Below are positions 1 to 10,520 of a DNA stretch of 64,000 nucleotides, in pieces; within the stretch, counting starts at the first letter, position 1, and each line of letters begins with the position of its first letter. The stretch is from Paraphysoderma sedebokerense (lineage: Eukaryota > Blastocladiomycota > Physodermatomycetes > Physodermatales > Physodermataceae): assembly GCA_025602915.1 (NCBI GenBank), contig JAHLJZ010000054.1, positions 1 through 64,000 of the forward strand, written 5' to 3'. The position numbers and the translations under genes were made by a program. The notes beneath the pieces are model-generated. The model saw nothing but the letters and a program-made list of their open reading frames with translations, did no database searches and was not told the origin of the DNA.

Positions 1-3000
1 TCTGTCGTTCACCTAATGGAGCGGTCACATTCTCCCTAACGCAGATCTTAACACTCCCCCTTGACCGCGACATCCATAACTCTCTATTTAATATACATTT
101 CCTTGGATATGATTTGGGCTTCTCTACGGCGACCATAAAAACCCTACGGGACAAAAATGGTCGTTATCCGACATGAAGAGTTGACCAAATCATCCCATTA
201 ATTTCCAGCGCTATCCAAAGATCCTCGATTCACTAAGCCCATGCTTAAGCAATGTTTCCTTAAAGTTTGACGTCCTACAGTCTTGGTGAGAATATCTGCC
301 ACATTATCTTGAGATTTGATCCTGGTCACATCAATATCGACTCCATCTAAGTCTGCCATCCAAAAGAACTTTGGATTGAGATGTTTCGTCATGTCATTTT
401 TCACTAGTCCGGCTTTCACTTGATATACTACGGCAGAGTTGTCTTCATAGATTGTGATCGCGGTTGGATTGAAGTCGAGTCGGCAAGTTTCATGAAGAAT
501 TGTCATAAATCTTTTGATCCATACACATTCTTTAGTTGCTTCATACAAGGCAATGATTTCGGCGTGAGAGGTCGCTGGAGCGGCTATGCTTTGCTTCGTC
601 GATTTCCACGCAACTGCAGTTCCCATCATAGTAAAAACGTAACCACTTTGTGATCTTTCACGTATCATGTCGCTACGGAATCCTGCATCTGCGAAGCCTG
701 TGATCGACAGATCTTTTCTCTTCTCAAAGAATAATCCATAGTTTATCGTTTCCTTGAGGTATCGTAGGATTGTTTTTCCAGCTTCCCAATGCCTCATCGT
801 AGGATCTGCACTGTATCTTGCCAATAGTGATACTGAGAATGATATGTCGGGACGGCATGTCGTTGACAGGTATAGTAATGCACCGATCAAACTCATGTAT
901 GAGTACTTTGGATCTAATGGTTTCTCCCCCTGTTTTCTAGGGCCGTAAATATCTTTATCCTTTTCCATTCGTCGTTTTTCAAGGGGTACGTTTCGGCCAT
1001 TACAGTCTTCCATCTTGAATTTCTCTAGTAGTCGACGGGTATAGGTTGATTGATGGAGGAATATGCCGTTCTTTAGGTATTCAAATTGCATTCCTAACGT
1101 AAACGTCATTCTTCCTAAGTCTTTCATCTCGAATCGCCTTTTCAATTCTGCCTTAACTTCATCTATCGCTCTCCTTGTTCCGATTATATTCAAGTCATCC
1201 ACATATATTGTGATGATAGCGATGTCGTTTCCACTTCGTCGAACAAAAACACAAGGACTCATACGTAGGTTCGTAAATCCGAGCTTAATGACATGTTTTG
1301 TTAGTGTTTCATACCATACTCTACCTGATTGTTTTAAGCCGTATAGACTTTTCAATAACTTTAATCCTGGGTTCTGATTCTTAATTTCGCTAGAAATTGC
1401 TATGCCATCTGGTACAGCCAGGTAGATTTCCGTATCAATATCACCATAAAGATATGCCGTTACTACGTCCATAGAATCGATTTCCAATCCATAATGTAAC
1501 GAGAATGCGATCAAGAGTCGTAAGGTTATCAAATCGACGACTGGTGCGTATGTTTCCTTGTAGTCTATTCCATATCTTTGGGTAAAGCCTCTGGCCACTA
1601 ATCTGGCCTTAAATCTAACCACTTTACCACTTGCATCTCGCTTTAGTGCAAATACCCATTTACAGCTGATGAGTTTCTTTCCCTTTGGAACCTTTATAGG
1701 TCCTTCGAATACTTTGCGTGCATTCAATGATTTCAATTCTTCTTCCATCGCCTGTTTCCACTCCTTCGCCCATGGGGATAACATGGCCTCCTGAACGTTC
1801 TTCGGAATATCTTCATCGGATATCATATTGTCAACCATGAGATAGATTTCATCGAAGTTTGGTATGTTGCTATCTCCATAAATCGGTCCAAAGAATTCAA
1901 TGAGTTGCTGATACTGTTCCCAATACTTTTTTCTTTCAGTTTCTTTTTCGGCTACACTATCCTCAGGTACTCCCTGATGGATCTCGACTGTACTTAGTTG
2001 TTCTGTTACGCCCTGGGATGAGCCGCTGCTCTCCCCCTCTTTTTTTTTTTTTACCTTGCGGAGCATCAACCTCGCGCAGAGCACGCATTAGTGCTGTTTC
2101 CTTTTGGGCCACTGGTACGTCTTCACTGGATGTTCCACCTTGGGAAATCCCTTCTTCAGGTATTCCTCTTTGGGAATCCTGTACTAGCCTTTGGGAACTT
2201 CCTTCAGGTCGAGAATTCGCCTGACTTTCAGCTCGATAGGCCGCCTGACCTACAGCTCGATAGGCCGCCTGACTCTCAGGTCGATCGCTCGCCTGACCTA
2301 CAGGTCGGTCCTTCGGTTGACTCTCAGGTCGGTCCTTCGTCTGACTTGCAGCTAACTCTTCATTTGGACGATTACCTAGGATTTCATGCGGATCTCTCGT
2401 TGATGTCTCTCCTCCGATATCCGAATTTTCGGCCTGTATCCCTCCCCCTGAAGTTGCCATGGCTCTTTTGGGTCGTTTACGACTAGGTAGTTCGGTGGCG
2501 GTCGTCTGCCGAAGGCGCCGCATTCCAGTGGTAATGGGGATTGCTGGCAAATCGGTTACTAAACAATTCATTCTCCGAGGAAGGAGGGTGTACGTAGCCT
2601 CGGCGGATGCACTCATCAACGATGGTTAGGAAATATCGATAGTTTCTGCTAGGAGGACTGATAGGCCCCTTCGTATCAATATGCAGACAGTTTTTGAACT
2701 CAAATAAATTGACTTTCCACCCACGATAGCTTTGTTGCGAATCGTATGCTTCATAGTAGCCATACTAGGATGTCCAGATTGATCATGCTATCTTTTCATG
2801 AAGTCGTCAATACTCTCTGTCAGTAGCTGGCAAAATTTCCTTTTCTTGCGGGCATTAGCTTTTGTTAATCAATGATAATTCTCAAATCCCATAATTTTTC
2901 TTAGAGGAGAAAATAAATTACATAACCTTTCCTTGTTACCTTGGTATCCAGTCCACTGATTGCTTGTACTTCCTAATTGTAGTTGGATTTTCTTTAGTGC

Positions 3001-3655
3001 CAATAACCAGTTTTAGTTCATCACATAGATGTATCTTTATGATCTGCGATGCGATTGCTGCTTCGCGTGATGTTCGTTTCGTCGCATTTGAAGTTGGGTC
3101 AATCATGTTGGCAACTCCTTCGATTATCAACTTGGTGTAGCAATCGTCAGCCCATGCCGTGTAGTTGGACATGTCAGGCTTCAGACATTCGATGTTCCAT
3201 TTCCCATACTCTGTTCGATATCCTCCTACGGTCGGTGGAATTGCTGGGGTAGGAGTTTCTGACGTGTCGCCCATTGGTTTCTTTGGGAAATGTGGAGGTA
3301 TAGGGATATATGTGTGTATGGACCAGCTTTGTGTGCTGGTGCTGATAACGTGTTAGGATATAAGGTCCAATAGCACAGTGTATCAGCTCAGGATATTATA
3401 TTCAGACGTTTGATTTTTTGTGCTTTGGTTGGTGGCGGAAATTTTTGGAAAAGCTGACACTGCGTGGACTATTAGGTCGGTATGACCGAGTTAGTTTCAA
3501 CTCGGAGCAATTTGCCGTTGCCGTGAAGGGATAATACAGTCAATGATGTAATAGAATATTGATTAGCTATTCTGAAACGACCTACTTCGAACTTGTGATT
3601 TTCCGTTCATCTACATTCGAATCAACCCAACTGATTCTTCCTTGGCGCACTAACA
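1..3655 (-). mobile_element. Ty1/Copia LTR retrotransposon, broken fossil, cut by the window edge
   Basis: The minus strand carries Copia pol sequence. From 198 to 2084 runs a reverse transcriptase with the YVDD box and an RNase H ending in the ADILTK signature usual for Copia. Integrase-like sequence lies near 2590-2700 and a gag-like N-terminus at 2936-3274. The 3' LTR begins at 53 with TGTTAAG directly after a polypurine tract (complement of 54-62) and leaves the window. A weaker 5' LTR candidate spans 3351-3655 with TGTTAG/CTAACA ends, followed inward by a possible primer-binding site. RT before RNase H, downstream of integrase, is the Copia order. The internal part is shorter than a typical Copia element and it is clearly broken, with at least three breaks. 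Age cannot be estimated because the second LTR is mostly outside. Confidence 0.9.
2200..2343 (-). repeat. 24-bp tandem repeat inside the Copia polyprotein region
   Basis: Six imperfect 24-bp units lie between the integrase and reverse transcriptase regions. Each encodes eight residues of the type Q-x-x-(D/Y/S)-R-(P/A)-(E/V)-(S/G). ES and VG endings largely alternate, suggesting a 48-bp higher-order unit. It is a low-complexity linker within the element. Confidence 0.7.
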
Positions 3656-4500
3656 CTTACTGATCCAGATGGAGTCAAGTGTGAACGCTGTGGGTGATCC
3701 ATGAACCATGAGACGACCTTTCCAATAAAGTGAAATGAGACTAATACTGGCGGCACTTTTGATGAGTCAAAATAGCCATAAAGTTACTTGAAACAAAAGT
3801 ATAAGTTTGCTTAAATAACGGATACCTGTTGGAAAATGACTAAATATATTTATATTGACTATCATATGAGATTTCGTCTTGGATAGAAAGAAGCACAAGG
3901 CTAGATTGGTTATTGACTCTTAGGAAAAATCATGTCATTTTTCGCTAATATTCACGGTATGGTGCTTCTAAATTATCAAGTTACCTCTTGCAATTGATCA
4001 CATATACGCTGTTACGTTAACTTGATTTAAAGATCGAGTCAGTTTTGCGAGAGGCATGGATAGTTCGAAGATACGAAAAGTTGACTGCAATCGATTATAC
4101 CTCAAGTCCGATTCAGGATACTTCTCTATCGATTTATTACGAGCTCTGTAGAAGTGATGGGGAATAAACAGTTACATATAGCCCCTGGATTCGGTTATTT
4201 TCATCTCTCGGTCATCTTTCGTCGCAATCTTAGCAGCCCAATATTGATGTAGTGGCAAGTGACGGACGGTATTCCATTTCACTGCATGGTTGTAAAATCC
4301 TTGATTCTGAATAAGCAATATACTCTACGCTCAGTTTCTGTTGTGCTTTTTTGATCATTCATATATTTTTGCCGATAGTGTATTTCTTTATTATTACAAC
4401 TATTTATTCTACTACGAACGCAAAACGCAGAATAGGAAACACTTCATATCTACTGACACACGCGAATTACGTATCTGAACTCTTTAACACGCATAACATT
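3656..4500. other. Intergenic, no gene recognised
   Basis: AT-rich sequence between the Copia fossil and the 3' end of the Asp-tRNA synthetase gene. Short open frames (for example 4351-4560) show no protein-like composition. No RNA gene or repeat was recognised. Confidence 0.5.
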
Positions 4501-7118
4501 TTAAGGTTCCAATCTAACAGGATCCCTAGGGAACAAACTAGTTCTCCTAATATTATTTAAACCTAAATACAACATCACAACTCTTTCTAATCCGATACCG
4601 CCACCTGCATGTGGGGGTACCCCGTATTTGAAGGCGTCCAAGTACCCTTGAATAGTTCGTAACTCGACTTGGTGTTCCTTGGCCTTTTGTTCTAGCAAGG
4701 TTGGGTCGTGGATACGTTGAGCACCGGATAAAATTTCCTCACCGCGCATGAAAAAGTCGTAGGAATTGGAGTATCGCTAATTTTCAACAAAACAATAGTG
4801 GATTAGCCGTTTTGTTACGGTGTTAGGGGAATTGATGAGATTTGAAGTCCAAGATGAATATTCGGCTGAAATGAAATATGCGACAAAAAAAGTACGAAAA
4901 TGGCTGAAATTTAATGTACCTTATCTTTCGGATCAGGCATTGTGTAGAATGGTCGGACAGCAAGAGGGAATTTATCAAGCATATAGAAGTCGGTATTATA
5001 CTTGGCTTTCACCAATTGTCCAAGTTTGCGCTCCATGGCAGTACTTTTAGAGGAAAAAAAAAGAAGACGAACACGTTAATGAGCATTCACGCAGGAAACT
5101 CAACGGAACTTTACAAACCTCAAATCTTCCTCATCGCCAAGCTCTTCACCTGCATCACGCAACATCTTGACAGCTTCAGGGAACGTCAATCTCAAACTCT
5201 TGGGCAAAACTTTAAATTCTTCAACAGGGTATTGTCTTCTAACGACTTCGATATCTTTCTTATATCGCTTAGATAACTCTGTAAATATGAAGACAAACAG
5301 TTCATCAAAAAGATCCAAAACTTCATGATAATGTTCTTGGAAGGCCATTTCTAGATCGAGACCAGTGAATTCGGTCATGTGTCGATGGGTGAAAGAGTTT
5401 TCGGCACGGAAAACTATTTGGGAGGACGAATCAATAGGCAAACCGAAAACGAGTCAGACGTCAAATCGGAAGAAGGAATGTTGAAGGTTACATGATACGC
5501 ACCGGGACCGATTTCAAAAACTTTGTCAAAATCAGCGCAAATCATCATTTGTTTATACAACTGTGGTGATTGAGCCAAGAAAGCATCGGCTATAAAGCAA
5601 GTTTGGAAATGTTAGTATTCGCCAATACAAGCTAAAGCAAACTCACATTCTGCGAACTAAAAAGAGCTAAGACACTAAGATGACATACTTTTGAAGTAGT
5701 TGATTTTGAAGACATTAGCACCACCTTCGGACGCGGCTGAAATCATCTTTGGGGTATGAATTTCAGTGAATCCTTTGTTGTACAGAAACTCGCGGAATAA
5801 TTGACCAACACCGGATTGAATACGGAAAATGGCTTGGTTGGTGGTAGTCTAATTATAAATTTATTATTAATGGAAACGAAGATCGCATCATGAAATATTC
5901 CAAACGTTGTTGGATTAAATATGAAGTCAAACGCGAGCAAAAGAAAACATACTCTCAAATCAACCACTCTGTTATTTAATTTCGTATCCAAGTTGACTTT
6001 TACAACTTGTTCGCCTTCTTTTTCCTTTCTTTCAATCTCGTCCTCCGGTCTGGAAGCATCTTCTAGTGAGAATGGCAATCGTGGGTGAGATTCAGATTCG
6101 ATAAAGAGTTTTGTAATTTTGAGTTCAGCGTCGTGAATCGTCGTCGATTTGATCGGTTCATGGGGTTTGACGACGACGGCGTGGACAACAACGAGAGACT
6201 CGACGGGGATACTGTGTATGAGATTATGGTAAGAAGAAGCACACAACCAACTAATACGAAGCAGATTTTAGACTAACCCGGCCGCAAATTTTAACATCTG
6301 TTTCGACACCTTTCCTTGCTCGACTGTCAAGACAGCTTGAATAGTATCGAACCTTTGTCGTAACATGAAAAAGCACAATTTCGATCCAGTGGGTCTACTG
6401 GTTTGAATTCTAGCCCTGACAATAACTTCTTTTCCTTCTTTGGCCCCACTGATCTCGTGAATTTGGGTTCTAATTTGACCAGTTCGAGTAACACTCTGGT
6501 TAAGCGGCAATTTGCCATAGAACTCTTTAGAACAGTCCTGTTGCATATTGAAATATTGGGTCAGAATAAATGTTAGGGCTTGGGTGTCTTTGAAATAAAA
6601 TTGGCGGGAAGATTTCGGAAGGAAATAAATGTAGATAAACAGAAAGATTGAAACAACGCTACATACATCTTCGCCGGCTTCTCTTGCTGCCTTTTCCGCG
6701 GCCTGGTACATTATTGTGATTTCAGAGAGAAAGAAAAGACAATAGCAATTAGCAATTGAATAATAATATGACTCTTTAAATAAACCATCATTTTAATTCT
6801 TATAAAGTATCATAGATCTTCTGCGTAAATTATATTCAATGTAAGAAAGACGCACCAATCTAGCGGCCACTTCGGCCTTCCTCTTCTCTTTTTCTTGCTC
6901 TTTTTGCAACTTTTTCAAGGCTTTCTTGGACAGTGGTTTACCCTCGGCACTATTTAACATCAATCATTTACAAATTTGAATAAATAATATGATATATTAG
7001 TTCAACCGGTTTTCAACAGTTTAAAAGAGACAGATAGATGGAAAGAAACTACAAACTCCAAGACCACGGCGTCCATATTTTCCGACAATTCTTCTACTTG
7101 TTTGTTCGTGTCTGCCAT
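4501..7118 (-). CDS. DPS1: Cytosolic aspartyl-tRNA synthetase (10 exons, 550 aa)
   Basis: Class II synthetase charging tRNA-Asp in the cytosol. Exons on the minus strand are 7057-7118, 6856-6949, 6667-6702, 6278-6537, 5953-6211, 5689-5848, 5503-5589, 5119-5413, 4920-5043 and 4501-4776. All phases close to 550 residues, very near the yeast enzyme. Visible in order: a charged Lys-rich N-terminal extension typical of eukaryotic AspRS, an OB-fold anticodon domain ([12 protein letters not shown]), then the catalytic domain with motif 2 ([19 protein letters not shown]) and motif 3 ([15 protein letters not shown]). The start is the first ATG and shares a short divergent upstream region with the Pet117-like gene. 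No disruption seen. Confidence 0.95.
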
Positions 7119-7336
7119 TTAATTAAATGCTCTAACGAAGATTGTAGAATTAAAAGAGATAGGAAAAAATATTTTTCTGTTTACAATTTAGAGGAGTTGT
7201 TTGTGTGCAGATCGTTCGCGCAGCCGAGTTGGCCCAGTTCCCTTTTTCTTGTTCTTTTCGTTCCTCTTTTCGCTCTTTCGATTCACCACAAAGGATATAC
7301 AATATACAATATACATTATACGATATACGATTGAAA
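7119..7336. promoter_or_regulatory. Divergent promoter region, AspRS / Pet117-like
   Basis: Only 218 bp separate the two divergent start codons, so both promoters must lie here or overlap the 5' UTRs. A run of alternating TATAC/ATATA sequence at 7300-7330 lies just upstream of the plus-strand start. No factor site was identified. Confidence 0.5.
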
Positions 7337-7666
7337 ATGTCTGCTGCCGCAAAAGTGACTCTGGCCGCTGCGATTGTATTCACTGTCACATCTGTCGTTG
7401 GTGTGCATTATCAGCAGATAAAAGAGCGTGAGGTAAATTTGCGCAAAACTGCCGAAATCTCTCATCAGGTTGAGTATCACTCTAATTGACCTTTTTCATT
7501 TACAAATCAACCGAAACAGAGAATGCATCTTGGAGTGATAAACGATGAGAAACGACAAGAAATGAAGAAACGTCAATTGGAGAACACAAAGGAGTTGGAA
7601 ATGCAGCAGAAGTTACAGGCAGAGTTGCTGAAAGTACAAGAATTGCGGAAGCAAGACGAAAATTAA
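7337..7666 (+). CDS. PET117: Pet117-like cytochrome c oxidase assembly factor (80 aa)
   Basis: Small mitochondrial protein. Exon 1 is 7337-7432 and exon 2 is 7520-7666, joined in phase to give 80 residues. The N-terminus has a short Ala-rich hydrophobic segment followed by VVGVHYQQ, the hallmark of the Pet117 family (yeast Pet117 has VVGVHY). A charged, Gln/Lys/Glu-rich probable coiled coil follows, starting MHLGVINDEKRQ. Pet117 acts with Cox15 in heme A synthesis for cytochrome oxidase. The assignment rests on the short conserved N-terminal motif and the family's small size. Confidence 0.8.
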
Positions 7667-8084
7667 GGACAGTGATTCTTTTGGTGGTGCGATTTTTCAG
7701 GATCCGCAAGATTCTTACAAATCAATGTTTAAAATGGAAGTTTTGGAGCGGCGGTTGGAGGAAGTTAGAGATGATTTTGGGGGCTTCTGATTGTGACGCT
7801 CGAGACTGATCGTTATTACGAACGGACGCTTTGGTAGTTAAATTGTATCGATAGCTACTGTTGTAGATATAATTTTAGTATGGTTTCGGTGAGATTATTA
7901 ATTGGTGGACGCAGCTCGGGCACCAGATCCCGGATATGTTCATCGTGTGAGAAATCAACAGATCAGGTAATGTAGAATAGTATGTATTTTTGCGATAATT
8001 TAAATATCCAACTTGCATTAAAGTACAGTTTATTATAAAATCTTTTCCGTTCAATGACTATGCTTTTGAAAATATCCCAATATT
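7667..8084. other. Intergenic between convergent 3' ends
   Basis: This interval lies between the stop codons of the convergent Pet117-like and argininosuccinate synthase genes and presumably holds both 3' UTRs. I see no gene in it. Confidence 0.5.
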
Positions 8085-9702
8085 TTAGTTTTTCAGGAAA
8101 TTACCCACATTCACACCTTCCCTCTCCATGAGTCCACTCCACATTCTCAACCTCATACTCAAGATCTTAATGAAGCCTTCGCTATCAACCGGTTCAAACT
8201 CCCAACCGCCAGCGTCACTGATACTTTCGTCCATACTACTCAATTCCATACTATACAATCCCTTTTTGCCTTCTTCTCCCTTACGTCCCAACACAATCAC
8301 GTTGCCTTTATACAGATGGAGTTTCACCGATCCAGAGACAGATGTTTGAGATTGTCGAATCAGGTTGACGATGAGTTGAGTTTCGGGTGTGAAGTAGAGA
8401 CCATTGTACAAGAGTTGTGCATATTTCAGCGACGTTTCGTCTCGAAGTTTGCGAACTTCACGGTCCATGGTGAGACCTTCCAAATCCATGTGAGCAGAAC
8501 GAAGGATAGTGCCCCCGGGAGTTTCGTAACATCTATAAAGCAGAGAGGAGAAACGTATGAGTTTATATGTAGCAATATTTTCTTATTAACTGAATGACTT
8601 ACCCTCGAGACTTGATTCCAATGAATCGATTTTCAACAATATCAATTCTGCCAATACCGTGTTTGCAACCCAGCTTGTTCAATTCCAAGAAAATTTCCAG
8701 CACACCTTGATCGATGACTTTGTCACCTTGATCGTGAAGGACTAGTTTTGTGGGAACACCGGCTTTGAAGTGAATGGTGATTTGTTCTCCGTTCGCGGGA
8801 GCATCGAATGGGGAACACGTAAGTTTCCACATTTTGGCAGGCGGGGTGACTGAGGGATCCTCAAGGATACCGGCTATTATGGCGCAAGGCATGATGGATT
8901 AGCACAATGAAATAAGACTCAGGAGCAATATTTTGATAATACCTTCATATGAAATGTGGAACAGATTTTCATCAGTACTCCACGGTTCTTTGGGAGTTTG
9001 AGATACAGGGATACCCTTTTCGGCAGCATATGCCAAAAGATCCTGACGACCACGGAATCGAGAGTAGAATTCTATATAATAGTTAGAATCCAATGTACCG
9101 CAGAGCGACTGTACCATCGAGCATTCACGCACCTTTAAGTCTCCAGGGAGCAATCACCTTAATATTGGGTTGTAAAGCGTAGTAACCTAGCTCGAAACGA
9201 ACTTGATCATTTCCTTTTCCTGTACAGCCGTGAGAAACGTGAGTACAGTTTTCGAGTTTGGCGACTTTGATTTGCGCACGGCAAATAGTGGGTCTAGCAA
9301 GTGAAGTTCCGAGAAGATAGATTCCCTAAGACGAGACATGAATGTTAACACAACCAGATCTTTCGGCTCAATGGAGCAGGATCAGCTGGCAACTGCAATA
9401 TCCAACAGCAAGTTCCAGAACCAGTTAGGAAGTTTCCATGAAGCAACACAAACCTCATAAGTAGCATTGGCGCCAATAGCACCAACGACCATTTCTTCGA
9501 CGAATTCTTTTCGAACGTCTTCAATGTAAACCTTTGAAGCACCAATCTCGAGGGCCTTTTCTTTGGCGGCTGCAAAGTCTTCGTCTTGGCCAATGTTGGC
9601 CATGAATGCGATGACTTCGTAGCCTTGCTCGATGAGCCAGACAAGGATGCAGCTGGTATCGAGGCCGCCGGAGTAAGCGAGACAGACTTTTCCTTTCGAC
9701 AT
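8085..9702 (-). CDS. ARG1: Argininosuccinate synthase (5 exons, 429 aa)
   Basis: Joins citrulline and aspartate using ATP in arginine biosynthesis. Exons are 9454-9702, 9133-9325, 8943-9071, 8603-8873 and 8085-8532, giving 429 residues (yeast Arg1 has 420). The N-terminus has the ATP pyrophosphatase P-loop ([10 protein letters not shown]). Next come GTSLARP and the [14 protein letters not shown] segment of the nucleotide/citrulline site, then SRFRGRQDL. The start is the only ATG just before the P-loop, as in the family. No missing key residues seen. Its presence means the organism can make arginine from citrulline. Confidence 0.96.
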
Positions 9703-10520
9703 GGTTACAGTTTGCTTTGATAGAGTGGAGGGTTGCAGGGAGTGTTGAGAGAGAAAAAAAGATGCGGAAAGATGAGGAGGGAATGGAGTTTCAGCGCAGT
9801 TTCAGGCACAAGCGAAAATGTTGTTTATTCGAGTCACGCTGATCCGCATCGCATTTATTATCCTCATCAGATAAGATGCATCCATTAGGACTTGTGGGGA
9901 TGCTGACTCGATGGAGGGTGGGTCTCTGTTGCTAGGGCAAATGTCAGAGCGAATCAATAATAAAATAGCGTCCAGTTGATGCATCTATTAGAATCGAAAG
10001 GGCCATCCATATGACCTTTGAGCTGATGGTATGCATAGAACGCGAGGATCGACACTTGGAGAAAGGACAGGGAGGGTGGAAAATACCAGATATGATCATT
10101 CAAATATGATGAGAAAGCAATAACTATCTGAATCATTCCTGACAAACCGTTTTAGACAGAAAAAGATGAAATATTAGTAAACGTGTGCTTGATCAACCAG
10201 TCTTTCCCGCGGTTGAAAATAATTCCGTTAACTGATGAATTCACGGATACAACAACGTCCATTCAGACGGTGTTAAATACAGAGTATGCCAATAGACAGA
10301 TGTATTATTTTGTTTTTTGTAATTCAGCTATAATTAATGTATTTTTAAAGACAAGATGATTATTATGTATATTCGCTACTTCATACGGCAACCTTTGCGC
10401 TTTGCACACGTCTTCATTCGGGCCGTCTCCGTCTTCTTTATATCCAAAACTTCTTGGTCCATTTTTATATCGCTTGTATTCAAATAATGCATCATCGCAG
10501 CAGATAATAGCGTAGAGTAA
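9703..10520. promoter_or_regulatory. Long divergent intergenic region, ARG1 / RUS gene
   Basis: 818 bp between divergent start codons hold both promoters. Short open frames here (9802-9984, 10305-10574) look random. No general amino-acid control motif could be named with confidence. Confidence 0.4.

Noticed and set aside
4351-4560. Open frame on the plus strand
   Set aside because: Random composition, no ATG context or motif, and it overlaps the 3' end of the Asp-tRNA synthetase gene.
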